A stretch of 64,000 nucleotides of DNA from Gaeumannomyces sp. JS-464 (lineage: Eukaryota > Ascomycota > Sordariomycetes > Magnaporthales > Magnaporthaceae). The DNA is taken from contig NGZR01000001.1 in the NCBI GenBank assembly GCA_002197995.1, forward strand, positions 5,828,001 to 5,892,000. Reading direction: 5' to 3'. The notes beneath the pieces are model-generated. The model had not been told where the DNA came from and did not search any database. It worked only from the letters and a program-made list of their open reading frames with translations. The position numbers and the translations under genes were made by a program. Below are positions 19,273 to 31,537 of the stretch, one piece after another (the first letter of the stretch is position 1; each line of letters starts with the position of its first letter).

Positions 19273-22200
19273 ATGTTGATGGCGGAAAAGGCTCGCGAGC
19301 ACCACCACCACCGCCACAGCTCTACCGGGCCGTCACTACCGCCCTTGTCACGCCGACAACCGCCGCAAGAGCAACAGCAGCATGCCTTGTTGTCTTTCCC
19401 CGCTGCAGAACCGTCACGTTCCTCTTCCGCGAACGATCTCTTCGAGGTTCCGCCGGCAAAACGACAGAGGACTTCACCTGTCACCGGCAGTATGCTTCCT
19501 CCCGTCGAGGGCGCCGCTTCGGCTCCCATCTCCACACCTCCGTCGGGAGCCAACAGCAGTGATTCCAAGTCGAAACCCAACATGAGCCCCGCCACTGGCG
19601 TCGAGTCGCCCGCGAATGCTGGCGCATCCCTAAACAGTGGCGCAGTGGGGGATGCGCCGTCGCCCATCGCAGTACCCGGATCGGCCTCGGCAAGAAAGCC
19701 AAGGCGCGTGAGGACAGGATGCCTGACGTGTAGGGAGCGTCACCTAAAATGCGACGAGGGAACGCCCGACTGTTTAAACTGTCGCAAAAGTCGGAGGGAG
19801 TGTCGGCGAGGAGTACGACTGAACTTTATCGACGTTCAAGTCAAGAACCCGGCGTACATCCCACCTAGGACCGAGTGGAACGGTATGTTGTGGTTGGGAC
19901 TGCTCTGACCCTTCACAGTGTGAGGCTAATCGAGCATCTTGGGGTACACGATTAGTGCGCTTTGAGGACGAATCAAGGTCGATCGCATCCGAATACCAGG
20001 GTGGCTTGGAGAAGTACGCCCACTTCGAATCACCCCGCGCGAAACCGAGCCAGAGCCGGCTGCTTTGCGACCGCAGACGTCGATGGAAACGGCTAGTATG
20101 CCGACAATGTCGATGCCTGCCGAGACGAACGCGTCTTTGGCGATGGCCAGCTGTGCACTATCGCCTATAATGCCGCCAATGGACAGGAGATTCAGTGAGA
20201 TGCAGCTGCCTATGTCCGATTCGCGAAGGGACAGCGAGGCGTCGGTCCAGGTGCCATCTACAAGGGCCACACCCCATGGCAGCATGGATCTGGGGGCCAA
20301 CGGCGGCAACTTCAACTTGGCGGCGCTCCAGGACAAGTATAATATGAAGGACAAGTTGGGGCCCGCGCGCACAACTACAAGGCCAGTGACGTCTCTAGCG
20401 TGGCTTCATCGCTGGTTCCCCAAGGCCATGGCCCGCCGTCGGGTGGATCGGTGAGCGATGGCCAAGACAACGGCCAGCACAAGCAGCCGGATGGGCTGAT
20501 GACGCCGCCCTCGGAGAACGCGGCGACGGGCGAGCGCGACTATCTCAACTCGCCCGAGGAGGTTCGGTACATGCAGGTGTTTATCGAGGAGGTGGGTGTG
20601 TGGATGGACAGCTTCGACAAGGACAAGCACTTCAGCCGGGTGATCCCCTACGTAGGCCTGAAGTCGCCGATGCTCCTCAACGCGTTCCTCGCCTGCGGCG
20701 CCAAGCAGTTGACGCTCGTCAGCACGACAGAGAACCAGCACGACCACCGCGCTCTGTGCTACTACGACACGGCGACAACGCAGCTCCTGCGTAGCCTTTC
20801 GAACCCCGACCGCAACATGGGCGAGTGCGCCACGACGGCCGTCGTGCTGAACGTGTACGAGATCATGAGCGACAAGCCGACCAAGCGAATGAACCACATC
20901 GCGGGCGCGCGGGCGCTTATCAGGGAGTGCGGATGGAACGCCAAGAGCAAGGGGATCGGATCCGCGTGCTTCTGGCTCAACATCGGCATGGAGGTGCTGA
21001 GCTGCCTATCGTTCAACTGGCAGACGGCGTGGCACCCGGACGACTGGGGCCTGGACATGACCTTCTTCAACGACATCGAGGAGAACGGCGGCAGCGGCGC
21101 GGCGGACCCGGACGATGGCGGCGGCATCGGGCGGCCCGAGGACGACCAGGAGTGGGTGCACCGCATCTTCTACATCGTAGCCAAGATCGCGAGCTTCCGG
21201 GCCAACATCCCGCGGTTCCAGGAGCCGTCGCCGTACGACGAGCAGGTGCGACTGCAGAGCCGGTTCGCCGAGTGGAAGCGACTCAAGGCGCTGTGCGACG
21301 CTTGGTGCAACAGCTGTCCGCGCTCCATGCGGCCCTTTGGCTACCTGCCGCCCTCGCAGACACAGGCCAAGTCGGCGTTTCCGAATGTCTGGTAAGCTGC
21401 GACGCGGGTGCATCGCCAGATGAATCCCGGCCCCTGATTTACCCCCAAGCCCCTGCTCGCCGGGCTCAGGTGCCAGGTGCCAGGTGCCTGGCGCCTGCGC
21501 CTGGTGTAACGATGCACCACTAATGGGGGCTGTTGTTGACTAATTTGTTGTCTCGCAGGCTCATCAAGCGCGCCGCCGTCGTCGGCCGGCTGTTCTACCA
21601 CACGGCTATGTGCCTCCTCGCCCAGATCAACCCGGTCAACCCGCACGACTCGGAGGAGAACAGGGCGGCGCAGCTGCACCACGCGCACCAGGTGTGCGGC
21701 ATCGTGGCCCACACAAAGGACAACGGCATCGCGTCGGTCGCGATACGCAGCCTCGCCATCTCGGCCGCCGTGCTGCGCGACCGCCGCGAACAGGAGGAGG
21801 CCGTCGTCATACTCGAACGCATCAAGCGCGAGACGGGCTGGCGCCTCGGCAAGGTCTACGGCGAGCTCGGCAGGGAATGGGGCTGGATGCCTGATCCGGC
21901 ACTGGTGCCTGCTGCTGCCGCCGCCACCACTGGCAACGCGAGTGTCGGCTCGTCTGCACCGCCGTCGGCGTCGCCGGCGGCAGCTGCACATACCAACCCC
22001 GTGTCCTCACCCGGCCACAATGGCTCGCCTAGGAGCCAGAACACTGGGGCACCTCCTGTCCTTCAGCCTCCCAGGCTCCAGCAGCCCCGACCCCAGCCGG
22101 CTATGAGGCGTCAGTCTGGACCCATCGGCTCTGCCATGCAGGCAGGCATGCCGAGCAGAGGCTCATCACCGTTACAACACCAAGCACAAGCACCCTCCAC

Positions 22201-22328
22201 GTTTTCTGGAGGAAGCCGGCAGTTCTTCTCGTCAAACCCGTCACCACAGATGCAACACCAACAACAACAGCAGCATCTACAGGCACAGCAGTATCAGCAG
22301 CAGCAGGTCCAGCAGGCCCAACAACAAC

Positions 22329-22361
<33 letters not shown>

Positions 22362-22617
22362 GGCCCAGCAACAGCACCAACAGCAGGTTCAGCAACAAGC
22401 GCAACAGCAGCAGCAACAACAACAGCAACAGTCGCAGCAGCAGCAGCAACGCGCCCCTCAGCAACCTACACCGCCACTGCCGGTCACATCAAGGCCTCTC
22501 GTCAACCCTTTACTAATTCGTGCCGATTTCAGCCTGCCCGACCACCCGTACCAGAACTGGTATCAGCCGCCAAACGCTACCAGCCAGTTCAGCTCGAATG
22601 GCTTCTGGACAGGCTAG
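19273..22617 (+). CDS. Zn2Cys6 transcription factor with polyglutamine C-terminal tail, three frame changes
   Basis: Exons are 19273-19882, 19956-21391 and 21559-22617 (donors GTATGT and GTAAGC). A low-complexity N-terminus (His, Ser, Pro, Gln) leads to the binuclear zinc cluster [11 protein letters not shown]...[11 protein letters not shown], spaced CX2CX6CX6CX2CX6C, after a basic patch, so it should bind DNA in the nucleus. The middle region (about 20500-21900) is a fungal-specific regulatory domain ([40 protein letters not shown]). The tail is Gln-rich and ends ...SSNGFWTG. Three single-base losses are needed: near 20031-20041, in the G4 run 20358-20361, and in a CAA repeat near 22328. Spliced length 3105 plus 3 gives 1035 aa. 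It resembles regulators annotated as OefC-like; the target genes are unknown. Confidence 0.82.
22258..22450 (+). repeat. CAA/CAG microsatellite coding for polyglutamine
   Basis: An imperfect CAA/CAG tract within the regulator's last exon. In the frame used upstream it turns to AAC (polyAsn) after a broken repeat unit near 22328; in the frame used downstream it stays polyGln and leads to the natural C-terminus. Confidence 0.8.
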
Positions 22618-23200
22618 ACGCTGCGGCGCCAGCGCGGGCCTGTGGGTGGCAAGGCCGCTTCTTGAGCAAACTCATGCACTCTACTACGTACCAGCTTCTG
22701 CGTTCTCCCGTCACACCTATAAATCCCAATCTTTCACCATCTTTCCTGACGACCTTCGGCCTTCCCTGTATATTTATTCTGGCTAAGCTGGCCTCTCATA
22801 TTACGATAAAAAGCTCCTTGCGTCTGGGCAACCACTCCGTCCGAATAGGACACGCTGTATATGTATAGAACCTCATGACATGGCGTCATCTGGGAGGCAT
22901 TTTCTTCTCATGGGGCGAGGTGCACCGCATTTTAGCGTTCTGGGTTTAGTCATTTCAGACGGCGAACACACTTCGTTTTGCGCCACACACAAGCCATCAA
23001 ACGTCCAACTAGATTTTGTCTATCTACTGAAACCTCCTTTTGTGCTGGGGCTAACTAACGGCCTTGCTCTCTGGTCTATAATCGGACTCTATCCCGGGTA
23101 TCAAAGCCAAATCCCCAACCTTCTTTGTGATATTAACGCTTATGGGGCATGAGCATTCCCTAAACCAAATCAAGTAGCGGCGGCCTTGGCGCCGCCCAAG
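22618..23200. other. intergenic between convergent genes
   Basis: This stretch holds the 3' flanks of the Zn2Cys6 regulator (+) and the HAD phosphatase (-). The sequence is AT-richer and no gene is seen. Confidence 0.5.
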
Positions 23201-24091
23201 CTACAAAGCGCCATGCGCAGGGCCCAGCGGCGGGATCACGATGCCGTACCGCTCGTAGGGGAAGTCCTCGAGCGAGGGCAGGTACTGGGCCCAGCCGTCG
23301 TCGGCCTCGCCGAGCGTGTGCGCGTCGACGTCGGCGCCGGCGGCGCCCGTCAGCCCCGCCAGCACCTCGGCGTGCCTGCCGCGGAACTCGCGCTCGAGCA
23401 TGGGGTGGGGGCACCAGACGACGCGCATGCCGGCGCGGCGGCCGGCCTCGACGCCGGGCACGCTGTCCTCGAAGACGAGGCACTCGTCGGGCGCGACGGG
23501 CCGCTCGCCCGCCGGCAGCGAGTCGTTGAGCGCCTGCAACGCTACCAGGTAGATGTCGGGCAGTGGCTTTCCGCGCCCGGCGGGCACGCGCGCGTCGTCG
23601 CCCGTGACGCGGTGCTGCGGGGCGAAGGCGCTGAAGAGGCGAGGCGGGAGGTGATTGGTTTTGAGGTGGAAATTGGTCGTCGTCGACGACGTCGCGAGCG
23701 CCAGATGGACCCTGTGGCCTTTGGCACTCGGCGGGGGTGGCGTCGTCAATGGGGACGGAGGCGTGGATGGAGGTGCCTTCCAGCTCCGCGAGGAGCTTCT
23801 CGACGCCGGGCAGCGGCGCGGACTTGGGGAAGAGCTCGCGCTGGTGTGCGGTGAGCTGGGCGACGTACTCGTCCTGTCTGATGGGCAGCTGGGCCCAGTC
23901 GAAGAAGAGCTTGTTGGCCTCAACGGCGGGGCGGCCCTGCAGCTTGGCCTTGACCGACCACGGCATGTTGGGGCGCGCGTAACTCCCCAGGATCCGGTTG
24001 ACGCACTCGGTGTAGATGTCCTCTGTGTTTAGCAGGAGGCCGTCCATGTCGAAGAGGCAGGCCCTCACGGGCGGGAAGCTGGGGGTGGCAT
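23201..24091 (-). CDS. HAD-superfamily phosphatase (GPP/pseudouridine-phosphatase type), two frame changes
   Basis: A soluble haloacid-dehalogenase hydrolase of the sugar-phosphatase subfamily. Motif I LFDMDGLLLNTE carries the nucleophile and acid Asp, motif II is ALATSS, motif III has the Lys in GRGKPLPDIY, and motif IV is LVFEDSVPGVEAG. An alpha-helical cap follows motif I. Likely substrates are small phosphorylated sugars or nucleosides (2-deoxyglucose-6-P, glycerol-P or pseudouridine-5'-P); the sequence alone does not decide. The start ATG at 24091 needs one more base in the G5 run 24081-24085 to reach motif I, and joining the cap to motif II needs one base fewer in the G5 run 23733-23737. 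The two changes cancel, and 891 bases give 296 aa. Otherwise a GTG-start frame would begin at 24068. Confidence 0.82.
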
Positions 24092-24921
24092 CCAGAGTAG
24101 TGGGTTGGGGTCTATTTGACAGAGTTTTGGCGAGGAGCGGGTGGGCTCGCTCTCAAGATTACACATGTCTCTAGTGCGTACTCGGTTCTCGGAGCCATTG
24201 CGCGGTGCGTAGTACTTCGCGGGCGGCGGTGCTATTGGTAACTCCTTGTTGTTCTTCTCGGACGATATACAGTCGAGGGTGTTCTCTTTCCTGGTGTGTA
24301 AGATGTTGCTGGAGAGCTTGTTTTTCCCCGTTGAGTGTGATGGACTTTCGAATGGCATGGAGAAACGGGAGTGGAGGAATAGGACGGGTTTGAATAGGAA
24401 TATTTAAACCGGTTTAGGAAATTTCTTTCCACAATCCCCACAAAATTAGACTCCACCCTGCCCTCTTCTGGGGCCTCTGGTAGGATGATTGGGGCCTTAA
24501 ACCGAAGTCGGACCTCTACCGCTGCTTTGAGCCCTGGCTGCTAACCCTTATACTGATAAACAACCTTAGATGGATGAGCTACTGCAATCTCCTGCTTCAA
24601 GAGAGCTTAGCGGTGCGGTTTACAGTTAGAAGCTATTGTCATTATAGCGCGGAGTTAGATGTTGGGGTCTGCGAGTTAAACTTGGGTTCTCCCCTGATGC
24701 CTGTGGTCGAAAGAGCCTCATCCACTAAAGTTCATCCCACCCCCGCGGGGCAATTGGCGTTGGTCGGTGCCACACCCCACCTCGAAGAGTGGGGGCGTTT
24801 GTTCAGGGGCCAGTTCCGACCGGACGTCACCGCAAAGCGCGAGGTTCCACGCGTTTGATTTCCACACTAACCTCAACCTCCAACCGCATTACGCGCCAAA
24901 GAGTTTGCAGACCAAATCAAG
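24092..24921. other. divergent intergenic region
   Basis: This region separates the HAD gene (-) from the TTC1-like gene (+) and should contain both promoters. A 97-codon minus frame (24065-24358) runs into the HAD start and is probably leader sequence. Confidence 0.5.
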
Positions 24922-25912
24922 ATGGCGTCTAGTCCAACAGCCTCATCCACCCCAGTTCCGGCCAAGCAAGAGTCGGCGGGCTCTGCAGCAGCAAAGCCGG
25001 AGACCCAGGCAGACGATGATGCGGTCCCCGCCAGGTTCTCCCCTGAGCAGGAACAGGCAAGCTGAAGCTCAGACCCCTGGCAGTTGGATGAAGCTGCACC
25101 CTTGGCCCAGCCAAGCTAACAGAACCCAGGAGCTTCTGTCCGAGTCCAACGAACACAAATCACAAGCAAACGCCCTCTTCACATCAAAAAAGTACGAGAC
25201 GGCGCTCTCAAAGTACGACGAGGCGGTCGCCGTCTGCCCCAATTACCTCGACTTCGAGGTCGCCGTCCTCAAGTCCAACATCGCCGCCTGCCACCTTAAG
25301 CTCGAGGAATGGAAGTCGGCCATCGCCGCTGCGACCGACTCCCTCGCCCGGCTGGATAGGATCGACCAGGCCGATGCCGACGCCGCGGCGCACGAGGCCG
25401 CCGAGGCCGCCAAGGAGGAAGAGGAGGTCGAGGAGGAGATCGTCAGCAGCGGCGCCGCCAACGCCGGCCCCGCGCCCGCGGCCAAGGGGGAGACAGCCGC
25501 GCAGGCGGCGAGGCGCCTGCGCGCCGACGACGTCCGGCGCATCCGCGCAAAGGCGCTGATGCGGCGCGCGCGCGCGAGGAGCGAGGCGGGCGGCTGGTCG
25601 AACCTGGCGGGGGCCGAGGAGGACTACAAGGCGCTGTCCGGCATGGCGAACCTCGGGCCGGCTGACAAGAAGGTCGTGCAGGCTCAGCTGCGGGCCTTGC
25701 CGCCTCGGACAAAGGCCGCGCAGGAGAAGGAGATGGGCGAGATGTGGGGGAAGCTCAAAGAGGTACGTTTGGCGGTATCCGGATGTCTCGCAACCCCTAC
25801 TAACAAGCGTCTGATGCGCATATAGCTTGGAAACGGTATTCTGAGCCCTTTCGGACTGAGCACAGACAACTTCAAAATGGTCCAGGACGAAAAAACGGGG
25901 GCTACAGCATGA
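24922..25912 (+). CDS. TTC1-like tetratricopeptide co-chaperone, GC-AG intron and C-terminal frameshift
   Basis: Exons are 24922-25056, 25130-25762 and 25826 onward. The first intron (25057-25129) has a GC donor (CAG|GCAAGC), a clear CTAAC branch site and a CAG acceptor; the second is GTACGT. The protein has an acidic, low-complexity N-terminus, then TPR repeats (SNEHKSQANALFTSKKYE, AVLKSNIAACHLKLEEWKSA) interrupted by an Ala/Glu-rich insert, and the family's C-terminal block LGNGILSPFGLSTDNFKMV. Human TTC1 and relatives link Hsp90/Hsp70 to signalling proteins; a cytosolic co-chaperone role is inferred. The frame ends at TGA 25910-25912, but one extra G in the G5 run 25897-25901 would restore the conserved TGGYSMNF ending, stopping at 25938. 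Length 881 plus 1 then gives 293 aa. Confidence 0.85.
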
Positions 25913-26013
25913 ACTTCCAACCAAACGGCTCGCGATGAACAAGTCATATTCTGGAAAAAAAAAGACACAATGGCGAGACGCCTACATAAACTCCTCCCCC
26001 TATATTCCAATAT

Positions 26014-29000
26014 TCATTCTGTTCCGGATCCTCCCCACGACCTGCTCAGTTTCATTTTCTTGGCCGACGAAGCCACGCTCGCCAGATGCCTTTTCACGCC
26101 TCCCAGGATCGCCTGGTTCTCGACCGGAGGACTACCTTTAAGACTCGGGTCCTGATCTGCTGGGTGGCAGGTTGCAGGAATTTCCACAGTCTCAGACCCC
26201 AAGTGGCTTGACTCGTCGCTCGGCTCAGTCCGAAGGTTGTCCGAGCTGCTGTCGTCCTGGCCATTGCTACTCGTTTTGGAGAGTAAGCTGGAACCTAAAC
26301 CGCTGTCGGCCCGTTGCATCCGGCGGAGGTTTTTTCTTCCGAATCTTCGTCCGGCGCTGTCGATGGCGGGTCGCCTTTCTGCGGATCCCCCGAATCTCCG
26401 TAATACCAGTGAAGGCACCAATTGTGTCCGAATATCACAGCCCCTCTGCGAGGCAGTTCGGCCTGCGCCTTTCTCTTCAGCCTCGCCCAGAACCGAGATG
26501 GAAATAGCGCTTGCACCGGATCGCAGTGTCTGCTCGCCGGCCCAAGACTCCTTTTTGCAGATGTTGTTTCTCCGCAGGGACAGGGGCTGAAGGATGTGTC
26601 TTTGCTGTACCATAAAAGCCTCTCGGACAGTTGGCGAGGGTTGGCGTCCGGATCCCCATCGACCCTCATAATCTCCATAAGGTCAGACACGGTGGCGGCG
26701 AGATAGCAGCTGCCCCATGGCAGGGTTGACCACCGCGTGCAAGCCGCGGCTGCGGATGGACCCCCTGGCCGCATCAGGTCGCCGAACCCGCGTCCGAAAA
26801 GCGTGATGGCGTGGATGCCCCTCGTGAAGTCGACCCAGCCCTTGCCGATCGTATCCAAAGTGGCCACACGAGGATACAAAGGGTCCCTGTCGGCAAAGAC
26901 TTCCCGGAAGTCCCAGCCTTCGAGCTGTCTCCGTGGCCACTCTGGCATCTGCATACCATTCCGGCGCTCCACGGCTGTCTGGTGATCGATCATCTTCTCG
27001 AGGATGCCGTACAGATGCTCCACGCGGTCTTGTAGGCAGTAGAATTTTGATGTTCTCGTAGCCGATAGCTGGCCCTCGGAGGACGTCCCCTTGGATGTCT
27101 CGCTCTGGACAATCTCGCTCCTCTCCGAATACAGCGGCAGCCGCAAATTTCGTTCGTTGATGAGCACTTCGATGGCCGAATCTGCGTTGTTGGGCCCTTT
27201 GGCCTCGATGAAGCTGGACTTGTCGAACAGAAATGCTTGCTTGAACTTGTCTTTTTGGCTGTTCTCAAGCGACGCCCGAAGTAGGTGCAAGAGCGCGCTG
27301 GCGCCGTTCACGAGCCAACCCCTCCTGGCTTCCTCATCCCAGAGGACGACGTACTTGCCTGCTACCCATTTCAGCTTGGGGATATAGCCATCGCGAGAGA
27401 CGTGGATCGGCTTTTCCCTCGTCCCCAGAGCAAAAGTGATTGTTCCGTGAATGAGCTGCCCACCCGAGATCTGGGCGCGCTCAAGCACACACCCCGCGTG
27501 GGCGATGGGCAGCATGGAGCGGCGTATGTTGTATTCGGCCCCGGGACCCCCAACATCGTATGTGACTTCGGAGCACCAGCCCACGATGTGTCGGGCTGTC
27601 TCGATCTCCGCCATCGTCAGCTCCTCGTGCTCGCCCTCCCAGTCGAGATATGAGACGCGAGTGTCGCCTTGCGTGACAAAATGCCAGACGACAATGTTCC
27701 CACGTCGCAACGTGGGCACAAGCATGGCCGAGAAGCCCTTTATAAAGACCTTGGTGTCGAATAACTCAAGCTTCGAGCTCCCGACAAGGGCAGCCATCAT
27801 GTCCAGCGGGATCTCCAGTCCCAAACCAGGCTCGGGTCTGCGATGGACAGGGAAGCCCTTGACCACCGCCAGCTTCCTAAAGATCCCACGCCAGCACTGT
27901 CCATGGGAGTTGTGGATGGTCGGCAGCTCCGTGTAGCGAAAGAAAATCTTGCAATCGATCTTGGGCCCTGCGCCCCAGTAGCTCCCGCTAGCTTCAACGT
28001 GCGCAATGCTATAGGCCATCTCCGGCTGGTCCATGTAACGTGAGCAGCGCAGCGCGGCGCCGAGCCACGCAAACACCTGGGCGATTTGGACAATCGATTC
28101 TGGCGTCCCCTGAACCTCTACCATAAGCCTTGTCATTGGATCCTGTTCGAATTTAGCCTCGAACCTTGTGATGTCTCGCAAAACGCCTGTTGCTGCGCAG
28201 ATTTATTAGTTCTTGATTCCCCAGTGTGCCATAGGAAGAACCAAATTGGTGACCCGCCTTGGACAGCTGTGTAACCCTTGACCAAATCTTGGATCATGGC
28301 CAGCAGGTCGAGGCCTATCCCTGGCCATGTTTGCGCGAGGTATTGCGCCACGGTAGTTGCCTGGGCATCCGCGCTGGAGCCTGTAACAGTAACTGCACTG
28401 GATATCGCATCTTCGGGGGGCTCAGCGTATCCCTGTTCTGCCAGAAAGGTGAAGGGCTCCCAGTTGACGGTAAACGTGGCCGTGCAGACTTCCGGTGGCC
28501 GTTGCCGGCTTATACTGCGCCAAATGGGGGAAAGTACCGAAGTCATGGTTTCGCGGATCTTGTTCATGGTATCGTCTGGAGCCAGGGAGGCTTCAGCGCG
28601 GACGTTGGCGAGGAAGAAACGGTAGGCGTTGGAGCCAACCATCAATCTGGTGTAATCTGCTATCTCTTGGATGATCCCATCCTCTTCGAACTCTCCGTGT
28701 GGATCAACTTCGTCAGGGCCGTCCACTGCTGGCCCAAGCTGCTCACTCTCTGGTGTTCCGTGAGCGCCATCAAGCCACCCGCGGACGAGCTCCAAAGAAG
28801 AAGGCAGGTTACCTGCCCTTACTCCAACGGCCGCGCCATCTTCTGTCATCGAAAGGTATCGATCTCGTACAGCTGCAGCGATGGCACTGTTGAGGTAATT
28901 TGATGAGCGTTAGTGGTGACCCCCCAAGTGGACATCGCGTGATGTGCGGTGCGGGATAACTTACTGGCGCTTCATATGAACAAAGTACATGATGTTGAGG

Positions 29001-30287
29001 TGCATCTTTGAGCCTGTGATATATCCGAACTCCAACGCAAAATACTTGAGCAGCCCTGGGAGGACATGCAGGATGCGAAGCATGACCTCTCTGCTGAAAG
29101 GACCGTCGGGACATGTGGCCAGGCTGTGGAACAAGTCGTCGGCAAGCTCGCCAATGCAGCTGTCCACTCGGCTATTAGAGAGGCTTCCCGCGTCCGAGTA
29201 CAGTGTCGCGACGTCATCGTTGACAGTCTGGCTTCCGCTGATACCTTCCAGCTCCGGCCGCTTGGCGTCGTGGACGGCCACATCATTGACCTCAGAGGCA
29301 GCATACTGATCCGCCAAAGTCCCTCCTCGCGGAGCGCCACCAATCTTTACCGAGCCGTAGCCCGAATCTGAAGGCGCGGGAGGCAAAGTGCCTCCTCCGC
29401 GAGTTGGGGGCCGTGACCGGTTCATGGATCCCGAAGGAACGCGGTAATCGTCATGGCCGGCAGCAGACTGAGGCGAAGCCTCCAAGGCAGAGGACCTCCC
29501 TCTCATATAGCCTTGCTCGAGAAGCGTGAAGTTGAAATGTGATGTAGAGCACTGTAGTGGAACGGGGGTTAGTCGATTGTTCGTCCCGCCAATAGGTGTG
29601 ATTTTCCAGTGTGATTCATCATGTTACCTGGCTCTTTTTCCTGTGACACTCATGGCAAGCTCCAAAGTGGCGAAAAAACGCCTGCTGAGCCAACACAGTG
29701 CTGCCACTATAGAAACTCTTCTCCACGACGCGCATCGCGTTGTATAATTCTTGCGTTTTGGGCGTGGGGAGGATGACCTGCGGTAATGGCCGCGCTATCC
29801 CATCCTGATCCCGGTGCCACTCCTGTTCTAGCCTGTTCAGTTGGGTGTCTTGTTTCATGCTTCTGTCTTGCTCCAAAGCTATTGGGCCTGGATCTGCTGC
29901 CGCAATCGTCACGTTCGCTATCTGCTCGAGGATGCCCTGCTCCTCAAACATGCCCTGATCCCGCTCGGATATCTGGACAGGAGCCTGCCCCTCAGCAAGG
30001 GCCTGCGCGGCCGGCAAGGCCTGGCCATCGCCCGTCTGCTGGCGCATCTGTGGCGCTTGGTGCTCAATCGCCCTCGAGTTTGTGGGCGAGCTTGGCTGCG
30101 AGACGATAAGCCGGACCGGCTCACTCCGCCACGAGGGCCTTCTTTCACCGGGGCCCATGGTCCGCTCCACTACCCTTATGGCTCTGCCTCCTGATGCATC
30201 GCCATAGACGGGAGCGGCGGCTTTGATGTCGAAAATCCCCGTGGTGTCGGGATCTGGAGAAGGTCGTATGGTTGTGCGGCGGCTCAT
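26014..30287 (-). CDS. large fungal protein of unknown function, about 1370 aa, two frame changes
   Basis: Exons are 30287-29628, 29551-28965 and 28886-26014, with donors GTAACA and GTAAGT and CTAAC branch sites. I do not recognise a catalytic domain. Exon 1 is Ser/Pro/Gln-rich and ends in a possible metal-binding stretch, CHECHRKKSQC, that continues across intron 1. Exon 2 has a Ser/Gly-rich linker and a helical block (LADDLFHSLATC, LKYFALEFGYI) seen in several fungus-specific proteins. Exon 3 carries a long globular region with many Trp/Tyr residues and an acidic Ser-rich tail with a basic end. Frame changes occur in the A4 run 28180-28183 and the T6 run 26330-26335, one missing base each. 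Length 4120 plus 2 is 4122, or 1373 aa. Without the second correction it ends at 26295. Confidence 0.7.
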
Positions 30288-31537
30288 TGTGAATGCGTCA
30301 GCCTGCCCGAGGGCCGAGGAAAATTTATCTTGGAAGTTGGAGAGATACGAGAGCTCGTGCGACTGTGCTCGGTGCTCCGAAGACAATGCGTTGCGGAGTT
30401 GTGGCGTTGCCTTTGATGTTGCCGGGAGAGTGTCTTCTTGATGTATTGGAGACTGCAGGAGACCGGGCTTGGATGAGCGGGGGCAGGTGCCTGCCAGGTG
30501 TGAACCCTTAGCACTTGCCCATTTCAACCATGCCGCTCACAGGGGGGCGCAAAAACGCCTGGCAGTGTGCCTCTCAGCCACCCAACCTGCACACTGCATC
30601 TCCAGAGGACAGCCGACCAATACCTGTCACCCATGGGCGCCTCGTGTTCCGCCGCGCATTTCGAGGGGCGATCAACGCCCATGCGCAGGCACAACCTGCA
30701 CCAGCCTTTCCTGTCAACAGCTCTGATAATTTCCCCCCTGTGCGGAGTATCAGTCAGTACCTCCTTTTCCACCTTTTTACATTAGACAAACATATATTTT
30801 TCCTGGTTTGTATTATTTACCAGGCACCTACCTGTACGTACAAGAAGTCTTCCTCGCTGGTACGGTTTATCTTTTTGTCGGCCGTGCCGTACGTAATCTT
30901 AATGCCTCGACTGGCATCTGCCTCTTCCGCATCAACACCGCCAGTATTATCTCCGATCAAAACAGACGAAGAGGGTTCGCAAGTAGCTCGAAGCAGCCTT
31001 TTATTTCGGCTTTACTTAAACGGTTGTTACACCGGAAGCACGGTTTTTAGCCCAATTGTACCCAGATTAGCAGATATTCCTCATGGCCTATAGAGGTCGA
31101 AAGGGGTAAATAAAGGTACATATTACCTCTGATCACGTTCTAGATATCTTCCATGGTTTGGCTACCGAACCTAGGGACATACGCATAGCCTCACTAATCC
31201 CGGCGTCGCTGAGATGCAGCGTGCTGCCGAGCGTCAATACCAGCCTCACTTACAATCGCTATAACACAATACTCCCAAATAATGCGTGGCGCAAACAAGC
31301 TTGGTTGGTCATTACTGAATTAGCAAATTTTTGGTGTCGGCAACAGCGACTTGCGTCGTGCTGCCGAGGGTATCTATCCTTCTCCAGTCTACCTCTAGGG
31401 CGGCAGAAACAAAGGAACATCGCTGGAGCAGGGAGAGGAAATGGCGATAGGGACAACAAAAACCCCGCCGGCCAAAAAGAACATAGGAGGGGAAAATAAT
31501 ACAAAGAAGAGAAATAGGGGGAGAGGAAGTCGGCCGA
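30288..31537. other. intergenic, 1.25 kb, AT-richer
   Basis: This stretch lies upstream of the large unknown gene and downstream of the first PTH11-like gene. Bases 30770-31330 are clearly AT-richer than the surroundings, with several short palindromes around GTACGTAC/GTAC. No transposase or terminal repeat is visible. Confidence 0.45.

Noticed and set aside
30770..31330. AT-richer block as a possible RIP-mutated transposon relic
   Set aside because: No terminal repeats, target duplication or transposase remnant; the base composition alone is weak evidence.
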